Shown here piece after piece: positions 37,788 through 49,784 of a stretch of DNA of 64,000 nt. Under the pieces are notes generated by a model. The model ran no database searches, was not told the origin of the DNA, and was given only the letters and a program-made list of their open reading frames with translations. This DNA comes from an uncultured Bacilli bacterium (GTDB lineage: Bacteria > Bacillota_I > Bacilli_A > RF39 > UBA660): the NCBI GenBank assembly GCA_947626425.1, contig CANQRX010000001.1:9339-73338 (forward strand). Direction: 5' to 3'. Numbering within the stretch: position 1 is the first letter of the stretch; every line of letters starts with the position of its first letter. Position numbers and translations under genes: made by a program.

Positions 37788-38393
37788 TTATTCAGATATA
37801 ATTTTTCGATCTTCTAAAGCCCGATCTAAAGTTGCCATATCTAAATAATCAATCTCTGCTCCCATAGGTAAACCATAAGAAAGACGGGATATTTTTACCT
37901 TCTTATTTTCAAAAATTTTTTTAATATATAAAGTGGTAGTTTCCCCTTCTAATGACGATTTTAAAGCTAATATCAATTCTGGATTTTCTAAATTTTCCAC
38001 TCTTTCCACCAACGATTTTAAATTAATATCTTCAACATTAATATCATCGATTGGCGATAGCAAACCATTTAAAACATGATAAGTTCCCTGATATTTGCCA
38101 GCTTTTTCTATTGCAAAAACGCTTTTATAATCTTCAATTACACATATTACATTTTTATCACGATAAGAACTATCACATATATTACAAATTTCATTGTTAG
38201 TTAAATGCCCACATATTTTGCAAGGCTTTAAAACATTTTTAGCATTTAATATATTTACACTTACACTTTCTAAAAAATCCTCAGGCATTTCAATTAAAGC
38301 AAGCGCCAATCGCTCAGCACTTTTTTCGCCTATTCCTGGTAACTTTTTAAAAAAATCAATAATATGCTCCAATTCTGGTGGATATAATTTCAT
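37788..38393 (-). CDS. recR: Recombination protein RecR
   Basis: The protein has 201 residues. Helix-hairpin-helix FFKKLPGIGEKSAERLAL at 14-31, a four-Cys zinc finger (CKIC at 57-60 and CNIC at about 69-72), and a Toprim domain with VIEDYKSVFAIEKAG. C-terminal RLSYGLPMGAEIDYLDMATLDRAL is typical. It acts with RecO/RecF in gap repair. It follows ybaB with 1 bp between, as in dnaX-yaaK-recR. Confidence 0.96.
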   Translation of the reverse strand: MKLYPPELEHIIDFFKKLPGIGEKSAERLALALIEMPEDFLESVSVNILNAKNVLKPCKICGHLTNNEICNICDSSYRDKNVICVIEDYKSVFAIEKAGKYQGTYHVLNGLLSPIDDINVEDINLKSLVERVENLENPELILALKSSLEGETTTLYIKKIFENKKVKISRLSYGLPMGAEIDYLDMATLDRALEDRKIISE

Positions 38394-38394
38394 C

Positions 38395-38691
38395 TTACAT
38401 CAATCCATCAAACATTCCAGCATATTGTCCCATTTTATCTTCATATTCTTTATTTACTTTTTCTAAAGCATCTTTCATTGCTAAAACTATAAAGTCTTCA
38501 AGCATTTCAATATCATCTTCATCTAAACTTTCTTGATTAATTTTACAAGAAACCATATCTTTATTACCGTTTAATTTTACTTCTACCCACTCATATTTTC
38601 CAACAAATTCTTCTTGGGCTATTTCCTTTTTTTTACTTTCTAAATCACGTTGCATCCTTTGAGCTTGTTGCATCAATTTTTGCATATTCAT
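38395..38691 (-). CDS. YbaB/EbfC nucleoid-associated protein
   Basis: The 98-residue protein begins MNMQKLMQQAQRMQRDLESKKKEI, the family's helical start, and continues VEVKLNGNKDMVSCKI and LEDFIVLAMKDALEKVN. It is a dimeric DNA-binding protein of unclear role. It lies between dnaX and recR as in most bacteria. Confidence 0.93.
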   Translation of the reverse strand: MNMQKLMQQAQRMQRDLESKKKEIAQEEFVGKYEWVEVKLNGNKDMVSCKINQESLDEDDIEMLEDFIVLAMKDALEKVNKEYEDKMGQYAGMFDGLM

Positions 38692-38765
38692 TTTTAAAAA
38701 TCTCCACCTTTCGTTATATATAATTTATAAATATACAATTTTATTTTAACGTCTTCATTGACGAT

Positions 38766-40424
38766 CTAATCTATTATTTCTATTTTTTCTTCCGAAAATA
38801 AATCTTTTGCTATTTCTTCTAAAGCATTTTCCTCAGTCGGCTTCAACTCATTTAAGCTATCTTCATCTATTATCTCATATTTTATACCATTTTTTAAATT
38901 TTTAATATATTCTTCCTTCATTTCATTCCAATCTTTCTCAGATACTGCAATTAACTTTATATTTTCACCTAAAATATTCGCCAAAGATTTTTCAATTTCT
39001 AAAATTTTTCGATTAATTAATAAAACCGTACTTTCTAAACTAACTGCCATAACCACAATTTCTGGGCTAGCTAATACAATTTTGGCATCTATTAATAAAG
39101 ATTTTATTTCAGGTTTAATATCACTTGTCGCAAATTCTTGAAACTTATTTTGAAAATAAGTTAAATACTTTTTATGTGCATTGACAAAACAGTTATTTAT
39201 TCTAACCATTTTTAATTCATTTAAATACTCAATCATTTCTTCTTCATAATCATTACTAAAAGTTTCGGCTGTCGTTGTTTGAATATCACTATTTTTTATT
39301 TCATTTCCAAAGTTTTGTTCTAAAATAACTTGGCTTTCTTTATTTTTTGATTCCCCATTTATCTCGTTTTTAGGCATCCTTTCTTGATTTTTTAATTCAT
39401 CTTTATTTATATATTTTAACAAAATTAACTGAATTAAAACAAAAGGACTTATATAGACATTAACTTTGTTTAAACAATCATTTAAATCAAAAATTAAATT
39501 TTTTATTTGTTCATAACTTAATTTTTGCGAATAAGGATCATTCTTAATTTTAATCGCTTTTTGAACTAATTGAGCTATTAATTTTTTTACAAACACTTTA
39601 TAATCAGTTGCATTATTTTCTAATTCTTTAATAGCTTCAACTATAGCCATCGCATCATTATTTTCCAATGCTTCGACCATTTTATTGATAAATACAGATG
39701 AGATAGAACCATAATTAACTAAAATTTTATCCAAAGTTATTTCTGTGCCATCACTAGAAAGCTGATCTATTAAAGATAATGCATCCCGTAAACCACCTTC
39801 AGCTAAATAACTTACCTCACTTAAAGCTTCATCTGTAATTTTAATTCCTTCATTTTGACAAACAAAAGCTAGTCTATTTTTAATATCTTCTAAAGCGATT
39901 TTTTTAAAATTAAACCTTTGACACCGAGATAAAATTGTTATAGGAACACTTTCTACATTCGTCGTAGCCATAATAAAAATTGCATGTGCTGGAGGTTCCT
40001 CCAATGTTAATAACAACGCATTAAAAGCATTTTGAGTCATCATGTGGACTTCATCAATAATGTAAATTTTGTAACGGCCTTCCGAAGGAGCAATTTTAAC
40101 ATTATTTATCAACTCTCTAATATCATCAACACCATTATTTGAGGCTGCATCAATTTCAATAATATCCGCACTTGAGTTAAAATTTAAACAACTATTACAC
40201 TTTCCACATGCTTCACCATTTACTAAATTTTCACAGTTGATAGTCTTAGCAAAAATCTTAGCTGTACTAGTTTTCCCAGTTCCCCGAGGTCCCGTAAATA
40301 AATAAGCATGAGAAATTTTATCATTCATAATAGCATTTTTTAACATTTTTACAGTATAATCTTGCCCAACAACATTAGAAAAATCACTGGGACGATATTT
40401 TCTATACAAAACTTTATAATCCAT
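38766..40424 (-). CDS. dnaX: DNA polymerase III tau/gamma subunit
   Basis: The protein has 552 residues, starting at MDYKVLYRKYRPSDF 10 bases after GGAGGG; a TTG nine bases earlier is too close to that site. Walker A FTGPRGTGKTSTAK at about 43-56, a zinc module of four Cys (CENL, CGKC, NSC), Walker B IYIIDEVHMM and sensor SRCQRF. The C-terminal part is tau-like and divergent. I see no obvious slippery site for a gamma form. Confidence 0.95.
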   Translation of the reverse strand: MDYKVLYRKYRPSDFSNVVGQDYTVKMLKNAIMNDKISHAYLFTGPRGTGKTSTAKIFAKTINCENLVNGEACGKCNSCLNFNSSADIIEIDAASNNGVDDIRELINNVKIAPSEGRYKIYIIDEVHMMTQNAFNALLLTLEEPPAHAIFIMATTNVESVPITILSRCQRFNFKKIALEDIKNRLAFVCQNEGIKITDEALSEVSYLAEGGLRDALSLIDQLSSDGTEITLDKILVNYGSISSVFINKMVEALENNDAMAIVEAIKELENNATDYKVFVKKLIAQLVQKAIKIKNDPYSQKLSYEQIKNLIFDLNDCLNKVNVYISPFVLIQLILLKYINKDELKNQERMPKNEINGESKNKESQVILEQNFGNEIKNSDIQTTTAETFSNDYEEEMIEYLNELKMVRINNCFVNAHKKYLTYFQNKFQEFATSDIKPEIKSLLIDAKIVLASPEIVVMAVSLESTVLLINRKILEIEKSLANILGENIKLIAVSEKDWNEMKEEYIKNLKNGIKYEIIDEDSLNELKPTEENALEEIAKDLFSEEKIEIID

Positions 40425-40497
40425 ATAATTCAACCCTCCTTTAATAAGGATTTTATCAAAACCCTAAAAAAAAGTCTATCATCAAAAAATAATAAAT

Positions 40498-40929
40498 CTA
40501 TTTTCTTTTATCCTTAAAAAAATCTTTCAATATATTATTATACATTAGTTCGTATTCTTTGTCAATAGCATCTGAATGCATACATATGTTCGTTTTATTA
40601 TATTCCTTCTTATAAGTCAATTTATCTAGCAAATAGTATACCTTGGAAATCCTTGACTGCTTTATAACTTCTAGACACATACTGCACGGCTTTAACGTAA
40701 CATATAAAGTACAATCAGCTAAATTCCACCGTCCCAAAGCACGGGAAGCTTCAGCTATCGTATTTATCTCAGCATGCCCTAGTATTGACTTATCCCTTTC
40801 TCTAGTATTGCAACCACTAGAAATTATCTTTCCGTCTCGTATTAATACGGCTCCAATCGGAACATCATCAGTTAATAACGATGCCTTTGCCTTTTCTATA
40901 CAAGCATCCCATATTTCTATCTCATTCAT
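40498..40929 (-). CDS. tadA: tRNA-adenosine/cytidine deaminase-family protein (TadA-like)
   Basis: The 143-residue protein starts at MNEIEIWDACIEKAK behind GGAGTGAGG; the longer upstream frame is spurious because it runs through the ffs RNA. Zinc-deaminase motifs: GHAEINTIAEA (His plus catalytic Glu) and LKPCSMCLEVI (two Cys). TadA makes inosine at position 34 of tRNA-Arg and is essential. Bacillus also has tadA-scr-dnaX in this order. Confidence 0.9.
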   Translation of the reverse strand: MNEIEIWDACIEKAKASLLTDDVPIGAVLIRDGKIISSGCNTRERDKSILGHAEINTIAEASRALGRWNLADCTLYVTLKPCSMCLEVIKQSRISKVYYLLDKLTYKKEYNKTNICMHSDAIDKEYELMYNNILKDFFKDKRK

Positions 40930-40948
40930 TTTCCTCACTCCATTACAT

Positions 40949-41026
40949 AAAAAAAGTGCACACAAACAGAGGCTGACGTGGCTGCTATCTTCCGATCCTG
41001 ACCAGATTACAGTATATTTGTTGCAC
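40949..41026 (-). ncRNA. ffs: Small signal recognition particle RNA (4.5S type)
   Basis: On the minus strand the conserved SRP domain is read as GGTCAGG-atCGGAAG and AGCAGCCA, with the GGAA and AGCAG elements that contact Ffh. The 5' GTGCAACAAA pairs with the 3' TTTGTGTGCAC, and a T7 run ends it. Length is about 78 nt, so it is the short form without an Alu domain. The promoter is adjacent. The SRP guides membrane proteins to SecYEG. Confidence 0.93.
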
Positions 41027-41032
41027 AAATAA

Positions 41033-41061
41033 ATTATAACAGATGCCTTATTAAAAATCAA
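41033..41061 (-). promoter_or_regulatory. Sigma-A promoter of ffs
   Basis: TTGATT (41056-41061) and TATAAT (41033-41038) are 17 bases apart, with the RNA start about 7 bases beyond. Confidence 0.8.
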
Positions 41062-41082
41062 TAACATTAAATATATCACAAA

Positions 41083-41098
41083 TGTTCCACGTGGAACA
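41083..41098. promoter_or_regulatory. parS: parS-like site A1
   Basis: TGTTCCACGTGGAACA, a perfect 16-bp palindrome and first site of unit 1, adjacent to the ffs promoter. Confidence 0.85.
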
Positions 41099-41199
41099 TC
41101 AATTTTTTTAATCGCTTACCATTTTACTTTCGTAATTTAATAAAATATTTTTTAAATTTTGCTTTATTATTTATCAATAAATTTTATGTTATTAACATA

Positions 41200-41215
41200 T
41201 GTTTCACGTGAAACA
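41200..41215. promoter_or_regulatory. parS: parS-like site B1
   Basis: TGTTTCACGTGAAACA, identical to the canonical Bacillus parS. Confidence 0.88.
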
Positions 41216-41351
41216 TAGATTAACTTTTATTTTTTAAAATTTTTATTTATTAACTTCTACTTTAAATGTTATATAACAATTTTATATTTACTCTATTGGA
41301 TTTTAATTTATTTACATAATTCTCTGATAAGTTATCAATTACATTTCAAAT

Positions 41352-41367
41352 TGTTTCACGTGGAACT
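41352..41367. promoter_or_regulatory. parS: parS-like site C1
   Basis: TGTTTCACGTGGAACT, with one half-site different from the other. Confidence 0.75.
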
Positions 41368-41599
41368 TTTTTTAAATTATCAACAACATAAATATATAAA
41401 AATATACACAATTGATCAGATTATTTCTGAATCAACTACCTTATCATATCTTATTTTTAAACCTTTATATTTTGAATTAACTTGCATTACTATTCATATT
41501 TAAAAATTTTTCATTGCAAAATTATTAATCACTAATTATTTTTGTTACACTGTTATCTTTTTATAATTATTTGATAAATTATTGCATTAAAATTCCCAA

Positions 41600-41615
41600 C
41601 GTTTCACGTGAAACA
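41600..41615. promoter_or_regulatory. parS: parS-like site D1
   Basis: CGTTTCACGTGAAACA, one outer base off the perfect palindrome. Confidence 0.8.
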
Positions 41616-41743
41616 TTGTTTTGTTTATAATAAAAAATTGTAACTTAATTTAAAACTATTTTTTAGTTAACTTCATTTTTTTATAATACATTTTTACTAT
41701 CAATTATTAAAATTTCACAAACTTACTTTCAACTGTTCTTTAA

Positions 41744-41759
41744 TGTTCCACGTGGAACA
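41744..41759. promoter_or_regulatory. parS: parS-like site A2
   Basis: TGTTCCACGTGGAACA, first site of unit 2. Confidence 0.85.
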
Positions 41760-41861
41760 TCAATTTTTTTAATCATTTACTATTTTACTTTCGTAATTTA
41801 TAATAAGATATTTTTTAATTTTTGCTTTGTATATATCAATTAGTTTTTTGTTATTAACATA

Positions 41862-41877
41862 TGTTTCACGTGAAACA
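41862..41877. promoter_or_regulatory. parS: parS-like site B2
   Basis: TGTTTCACGTGAAACA; the insertion follows about 30 bp downstream. Confidence 0.88.
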
Positions 41878-41904
41878 TAAACTTAACTTTTATTTTTTTA
41901 ATTG

Positions 41905-42258
41905 TTAATTTTTAATTTATTTTCATCAATTTTTTGTGATTTTGAAAAAATTAAATTAGTTAAGATAATAAAATAATTTTGAAAATTGTTTAATATTTAT
42001 TTTCATCTAAATTTTGAGCAAACTTTTGGAAATAGGCAATGGTATGATAGGCTTAGATTTGCCAGTTGGCTTAAATGCTAACTGGCTCAAGCCATTAAAT
42101 TCATACTATTGGGTTCCTGTTTCCAAAAGGAAATTAAAATTTAGTGAAAATAATCTTTAAATATTAGTTATTATAATTTTTAAATATTTTGTTTTTAAGT
42201 TTTTTTTAGACTAATTTATTTTTTAAATCGTTGGTTATAATATCATTAAAATTAACAT
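41905..42258. mobile_element. 354-bp insertion in unit 2 of the parS array
   Basis: Relative to the other units the B2-C2 distance is about 357 bp too long. The extra DNA is bounded by a 13-bp direct repeat TTAATTTTTAATT at 41905-41917 and 42259-42271, one copy of which would be the target duplication. Inside lies a long imperfect inverted repeat (41991-42166) around a TTAAAT loop, with arms GCCAGTTGGC and GCTAACTGGC at the core and outer arms TTATTTTCA and TGAAAATAA. No ORF. It could be a MITE or a structured RNA gene. Confidence 0.55.
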
Positions 42259-42370
42259 TTAATTTTTAATTATTAACTTTCTACTTTAAATATATAACAA
42301 TTTTATATTTACTCTATTGGATTTTAATTTATTTACATAATTCTTAGATAAGTTTAATTACATTTCAAAT

Positions 42371-42386
42371 TGTTTCACGTGGAACT
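42371..42386. promoter_or_regulatory. parS: parS-like site C2
   Basis: TGTTTCACGTGGAACT, first site after the insertion. Confidence 0.75.
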
Positions 42387-42609
42387 TTTTAAATTATTAA
42401 CATAAATCTATAAAAAAACTAATCAGATTTATATATATTTGCTGAATCCACTATCTTTTCATATTATTTTTAAACCTTATATTTTGAATTAACTTGCATT
42501 ACTATTCATTTAAAGTTTTTTTATTGCAAAATACTTTATTATTTTTTTTTAAACACATTATAATTTTAATGGTTGAAATTCATAATTAAAATATACTAAA
42601 ATCTCCCAA

Positions 42610-42625
42610 CGTTTCACATGAAACA
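42610..42625. promoter_or_regulatory. parS: parS-like site D2, degenerate
   Basis: CGTTTCACATGAAACA: the central CACGTG has become CACATG, so binding may be weaker. Confidence 0.6.
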
Positions 42626-42752
42626 TCGTTTTGGTTATAATAAAAGTATATATAATTATAATTTAAAACTACTTCTTTAGTTTATTCATTTATTTTTATC
42701 TATATTTTTATATCATCTATTCTTTAAAAATTTTCTTTCAACTATTCTTCAA

Positions 42753-42768
42753 TGTTCCACGTGGAACA
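42753..42768. promoter_or_regulatory. parS: parS-like site A3
   Basis: TGTTCCACGTGGAACA, first site of unit 3. Confidence 0.85.
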
Positions 42769-42869
42769 TCAATTTTTTTTAATCGCTTACCATTTTACTT
42801 TCGTAATTTAACAAAATATTTTCTAAATTTTGCTTTATATTTATCAATAAATTTTATGTTATTAACATA

Positions 42870-42885
42870 TGTTTCACGTGAAACA
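42870..42885. promoter_or_regulatory. parS: parS-like site B3
   Basis: TGTTTCACGTGAAACA, canonical. Confidence 0.88.
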
Positions 42886-43015
42886 TAGATTAACTTTTAT
42901 TTTTTAAATTTTAATTATTAACGCTTTAGATGCTATATAACTATCTTATAATTACTTTATTGGATCCTAATATGTTTTATAATTTCTTTAATAAGTTATC
43001 AATTACATTTTAGAT

Positions 43016-43031
43016 TGTTTTACGTGGAACT
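43016..43031. promoter_or_regulatory. parS: parS-like site C3, degenerate
   Basis: TGTTTTACGTGGAACT carries two departures from the perfect palindrome. Confidence 0.6.
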
Positions 43032-43263
43032 TTTTTTAAATTATCAATAACATAAATATATAAAAATATACACAATTGATCAGATTATTTCTGAATCAAC
43101 TACCTTATCATATCTTATTTTTAAACCTTTATATTTTGAATTAACTTGCATTACTATTCATATTTAAAAATTTTTCATTGCAAAATTATTAATCACTAAT
43201 TATTTTTGTTACACTGTTATCTTTTTATAATTATTTGATAAATTATTGCATTAAAATTCCCAA

Positions 43264-43279
43264 CGTTTCACGTGAAACA
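43264..43279. promoter_or_regulatory. parS: parS-like site D3
   Basis: CGTTTCACGTGAAACA, in the segment nearly identical to unit 1. Confidence 0.8.
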
Positions 43280-43407
43280 TTGTTTTGTTTATAATAAAAA
43301 ATTGTAACTTAATTTAAAACTATTTTTTAGTTAACTTCATTTTTTTATAATACATTTTTACTATCAATTATTAAAATTTCACAAACTTACTTTCAACTGT
43401 TCTTTAA

Positions 43408-43423
43408 TGTTCCACGTGGAACA
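43408..43423. promoter_or_regulatory. parS: parS-like site A4
   Basis: TGTTCCACGTGGAACA, first site of unit 4. Confidence 0.85.
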
Positions 43424-43525
43424 TCAATTTTTTTAATCATTTACTATTTTACTTTCGTAATTTATAATAAGATATTTTTTAATTTTTGCTTTGTATATAT
43501 CAATTAGTTTTTTGTTATTAACATA

Positions 43526-43541
43526 TGTTTCACGTGAAACA
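43526..43541. promoter_or_regulatory. parS: parS-like site B4
   Basis: TGTTTCACGTGAAACA, canonical. Confidence 0.88.
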
Positions 43542-43677
43542 TAAACTTAACTTTTATTTTTTTAATATTTAATTATTAACTTTCTACTTTAAATATATAA
43601 CAATTTTATATTTACTCTATTGGATCTTTTAATTTATTTACATAATTCTTTGATAAGTTATCAATTACATTTTAAAT

Positions 43678-43693
43678 TGTTTCACGTGGAACT
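43678..43693. promoter_or_regulatory. parS: parS-like site C4
   Basis: TGTTTCACGTGGAACT. Confidence 0.75.
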
Positions 43694-43920
43694 TTCTTAA
43701 ATATCAACTAAATCTATAAAAAAAAACTAACCCGATATATTTGCTGAATCCCAACTACCTCCTCTTATCTTATTTTTAAACCTTTATATTTTGAATCAAC
43801 TTGCATTACTATCCATTTAAAAGTTTTTCATTGCAAAATATTTTATTGTTTACTTTTTTAAAGCACAATATAATTTTAATGTTTAAAATTCATAATTAAA
43901 TTTATACTAAAATCTCCCAA

Positions 43921-43936
43921 CGTTTCACGTGAAACA
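43921..43936. promoter_or_regulatory. parS: parS-like site D4
   Basis: CGTTTCACGTGAAACA. Confidence 0.8.
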
Positions 43937-44064
43937 TCGTTTTGGTTATAATAAAAAATTTGTAAATATTAATTTAAAAACCATTTTACTTCATTTCTTT
44001 ATAATATTTTTTATACCATCAATTTCATTAAAAACTTTATAAACCACTTCTAATTATTATTCAA

Positions 44065-44080
44065 TGTTCCACGTGGAACA
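44065..44080. promoter_or_regulatory. parS: parS-like site A5
   Basis: TGTTCCACGTGGAACA, first site of the partial fifth unit. Confidence 0.85.
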
Positions 44081-44181
44081 TCAATTTTTTTATCACTTAC
44101 TATTTTGCTTTCGTAATTTAATAAAATACTTTTTAAATTTTGCTTTATATATATCAATTAGTTTTTTGTTATTAACTTTTA

Positions 44182-44197
44182 TGTTTCACGTGAAACA
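44182..44197. promoter_or_regulatory. parS: parS-like site B5
   Basis: TGTTTCACGTGAAACA, the last site, directly next to the gyrA terminator. Confidence 0.88.
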
Positions 44198-44198
44198 T

Positions 44199-44225
44199 AA
44201 AAAAAGAGAAATTTTCTATTCCTCT
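44199..44225 (-). terminator. Intrinsic terminator of the recF-gyrB-gyrA operon
   Basis: AGAGGAAT-agaaa-ATTTCTCT (one G-U pair) followed by a T7 run on the minus strand; the 5' arm includes the gyrA stop region. The last parS-like site follows at once. Confidence 0.65.
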
Positions 44226-46672
44226 TCATTATCATTTGTTTCTTCTTCAGTATTTTTTTCAATATGTTCAACTATACTTATAGTCGATACTGATTGATTT
44301 TCCTTTAAATTAATTAATCGAACCCCTTGAGTTACTCTACCCAACGTTGATACTTGATTTAAAGGTAACCTAATAGTCATACCAGTATTTGTAATAACCA
44401 CTACATCGGCATTATCTTCTACTAATTTAAACGATGCTATTGACCCATTTTTCTCTGTAATATTCAATGCTTTAACGCCCTTACTGCCTCGACTTGTTAC
44501 TCGATAGTCACGAACATTTGTTTGCTTACCGTAACCCTTCTCAGTGACTATTAAAATCTTAGCATCATCATTTGCAATCTCAGCACCAATACAATCATTA
44601 CCATCTAAATTAATTCCTCGAACACCACTAGCCGTACGTCCCATTACTCGGATTTCGGTTTCTTTAAATTTAACCATTCGACCCGAACTTGAACCCAATA
44701 ACACCATATCATCGCCTGTGGTTTTCCGAACACCAATTAACTCATCATTTTCTCTTAAAGTAATACAAACCTTACCATTAGTTCTAATTGAATCAAATTC
44801 GCTTATAGAAGTTTTCTTAACAATACCTTTCTTCGTTGCAAACAACAAATACTTACTGCTTTCTTCACGACTAATTTTAACTAAAGAATTAATCGACTCA
44901 TCCTTCTCAATCTGCAATAAATTAATAACAGGTAACCCTTTAGATTGACGACTAAATTCCGGAATTTCATAGCCTTTTAAACGATAAACCTTACCTTTAT
45001 TCGTAAAGAATAAAATATAATCATGCGTTGATAAATTAAGCAAATGACTAACAAAATCCTCTTCATTAGTATTCATACCCTTAACACCAACACCACCACG
45101 ATTTTGCGATTTAAAGGCATCAACACTCATCCGTTTAATATAACCCTTGCTAGTCAAAGCAATCATAATATTTTCCTCTGGTATCAAAGATTCATCTTCA
45201 ATATACTCAATAGCCGTCATATCAATATCAGTTCTACGTTCATCAGCATATTTTCTCTTAATCTCCAACAACTCTTCTCGAATAATGGCTAATACAAGCT
45301 CATCACTAGCTAAAATCGCTTTTAAGCGGTCAATTTCCTTCAACAAGTCATTTAATTCATTTTCAATCTTTTCTCGCTCTAAACCTGTTAAACGACGTAA
45401 TCTCATCTCCAAAATAGCTTCCGCTTGAATTTCATCTAATCCAAAACGTTCCATCAACGTATTCTTAGCAATTACATCCGTTTCACTACTACGAATTATG
45501 TTAATAACTTCATCAATATGATCTAAAGCTATTTTAAAACCTTCCAAAATATGAACACGATCTTGAGCTTTCTTCAAATCAAATCTTGTTCGCCTAATAA
45601 TAATTTCCTTTTGATAATCAATATATTTAGAAATAATACTTTTTAAAGGTAAAATTACTGGTTGTTTATTATCCAACATTAAGAAATTTATCCCATAAGA
45701 AACTTGTAATTGAGTATGCTTATATAAATTATTTAAAACAACATTAGCATTGGCCTCTTTTTTCAAATAAATAACTACCCGAACAGGATGCTCTAAATTC
45801 GACTCTTCATGTAAATCAGCTATACCATCAATAATTTTATCTCGAACTAATTGCCCTATTCTCGTTTGAAATTCCGCCTTATTTACTTGATAAGGAAGCT
45901 CTGTAACGATTATCCGTGAACGACCATTACTAGTTTCCTCAATCTCTACTTTACCACGGATTGTAATTGTTCCTTTGCCGGTATCATAGGCTTTTCTAAT
46001 CCCACTGTTACCTAAAATTGAAGCTCCAGTTGGAAAATCAGGACCTTTTATATACTGCATTAACCCATCCGTATCAATATCCGGATTATCAATATAAGCA
46101 ACACATCCATCTATAACCTCACCCAAATTATGAGGTGGAATATTCGTAGCCATTCCAACAGCAATCCCCATTGTTCCATTAACTAAAATATTAGGGAACC
46201 TACTTGGTAAAATAATCGGTTCTTTTTCCGTTTCATCAAAATTATCTCGAAAATCAATAGTATCTTTATTAATATCTCGAACCATTTCTAAGGCTAGTTT
46301 TGATAAACGAGCCTCCGTATAACGCATGGCAGCTGCCCCATCACCATCTAAATTACCAAAGTTTCCATGACCATCGACTAACATATGTCGAAAGCTAAAA
46401 GGCTGAGCCATTCGCACCATAGCATCATAAATCGAACTATCACCGTGTGGATGATATTTACCCATGACATCCCCGACAATTCTCGCACTTTTCCGATGAG
46501 GTTTATCAGGTGTATAACCAGATTCATACATTGAATACAAAATCCGACGATGAACAGGCTTTAAACCATCTCGTAAATCAGGTAAAGCTCTTGCGACTAT
46601 AACACTCATTGAATAATTAGTAAAACTATCTTTAACTTCTTTAACAATATTATTCTCTATAATCTTATCCAT
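44216..46672 (-). CDS. gyrA: DNA gyrase subunit A
   Basis: The protein has 818 residues, starting at [13 protein letters not shown] behind GGGAGGG; the frame's earlier codons overlap that site. The catalytic Tyr lies in [10 protein letters not shown] at 118. The quinolone-determining positions, HGDSSIYD, carry Ser79 and Asp83, the sensitive type. The C-terminal half has beta-propeller repeats, and the gyrase box QRGGKG is represented by NRGGVGVKG. It lies 12 bp after gyrB, and its 3' end abuts the parS-like array. Confidence 0.97.
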   Translation of the reverse strand: MDKIIENNIVKEVKDSFTNYSMSVIVARALPDLRDGLKPVHRRILYSMYESGYTPDKPHRKSARIVGDVMGKYHPHGDSSIYDAMVRMAQPFSFRHMLVDGHGNFGNLDGDGAAAMRYTEARLSKLALEMVRDINKDTIDFRDNFDETEKEPIILPSRFPNILVNGTMGIAVGMATNIPPHNLGEVIDGCVAYIDNPDIDTDGLMQYIKGPDFPTGASILGNSGIRKAYDTGKGTITIRGKVEIEETSNGRSRIIVTELPYQVNKAEFQTRIGQLVRDKIIDGIADLHEESNLEHPVRVVIYLKKEANANVVLNNLYKHTQLQVSYGINFLMLDNKQPVILPLKSIISKYIDYQKEIIIRRTRFDLKKAQDRVHILEGFKIALDHIDEVINIIRSSETDVIAKNTLMERFGLDEIQAEAILEMRLRRLTGLEREKIENELNDLLKEIDRLKAILASDELVLAIIREELLEIKRKYADERRTDIDMTAIEYIEDESLIPEENIMIALTSKGYIKRMSVDAFKSQNRGGVGVKGMNTNEEDFVSHLLNLSTHDYILFFTNKGKVYRLKGYEIPEFSRQSKGLPVINLLQIEKDESINSLVKISREESSKYLLFATKKGIVKKTSISEFDSIRTNGKVCITLRENDELIGVRKTTGDDMVLLGSSSGRMVKFKETEIRVMGRTASGVRGINLDGNDCIGAEIANDDAKILIVTEKGYGKQTNVRDYRVTSRGSKGVKALNITEKNGSIASFKLVEDNADVVVITNTGMTIRLPLNQVSTLGRVTQGVRLINLKENQSVSTISIVEHIEKNTEEETNDNEEE

Positions 46673-46684
46673 AAACAACCCTCC

Positions 46685-49700
<3,016 letters not shown>

Positions 49701-49784
49701 ATTGTTATTGCCCCTTAATTTTGTCATACAGAAAAATAATAGGTATATTAATACTCCTATACCTATTACAATTATATCACAAAT

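Larger units (their letters stand above)
41083..44197. repeat. Tandem parS-like array (18 sites in about 656-bp repeats)
   Basis: This gene-free 3.1-kb block has no convincing coding frame. It holds 18 palindromic sites of four types repeated in the fixed order A (TGTTCCACGTGGAACA), B (TGTTTCACGTGAAACA), C (TGTTTCACGTGGAACT), D (CGTTTCACGTGAAACA). A sites begin at 41083, 41744, 42753, 43408 and 44065; B at 41200, 41862, 42870, 43526 and 44182; C at 41352, 42371, 43016 and 43678; D at 41600, 42610, 43264 and 43921. The spacer DNA between sites repeats too (for example TTTTACTTTCGTAATTTA). A-to-A distances are 661, 1009, 655 and 657; the long one carries an insertion. Confidence 0.9.

Noticed and set aside
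38766..40424. Programmed frameshift making a gamma form of DnaX
   Set aside because: I found no slippery heptamer with a following hairpin in the tau region.
40930..41079. 5' extension of the tadA reading frame
   Set aside because: It runs through the ffs RNA and its promoter; the ATG at 40929 has a good Shine-Dalgarno and gives the normal TadA length.
41083..44197. Degraded genes or a CRISPR array in the AT-rich block
   Set aside because: The repeats are 16-bp palindromes at 118-250-bp intervals with spacers that repeat too, and no coding frame is convincing, so neither fits.
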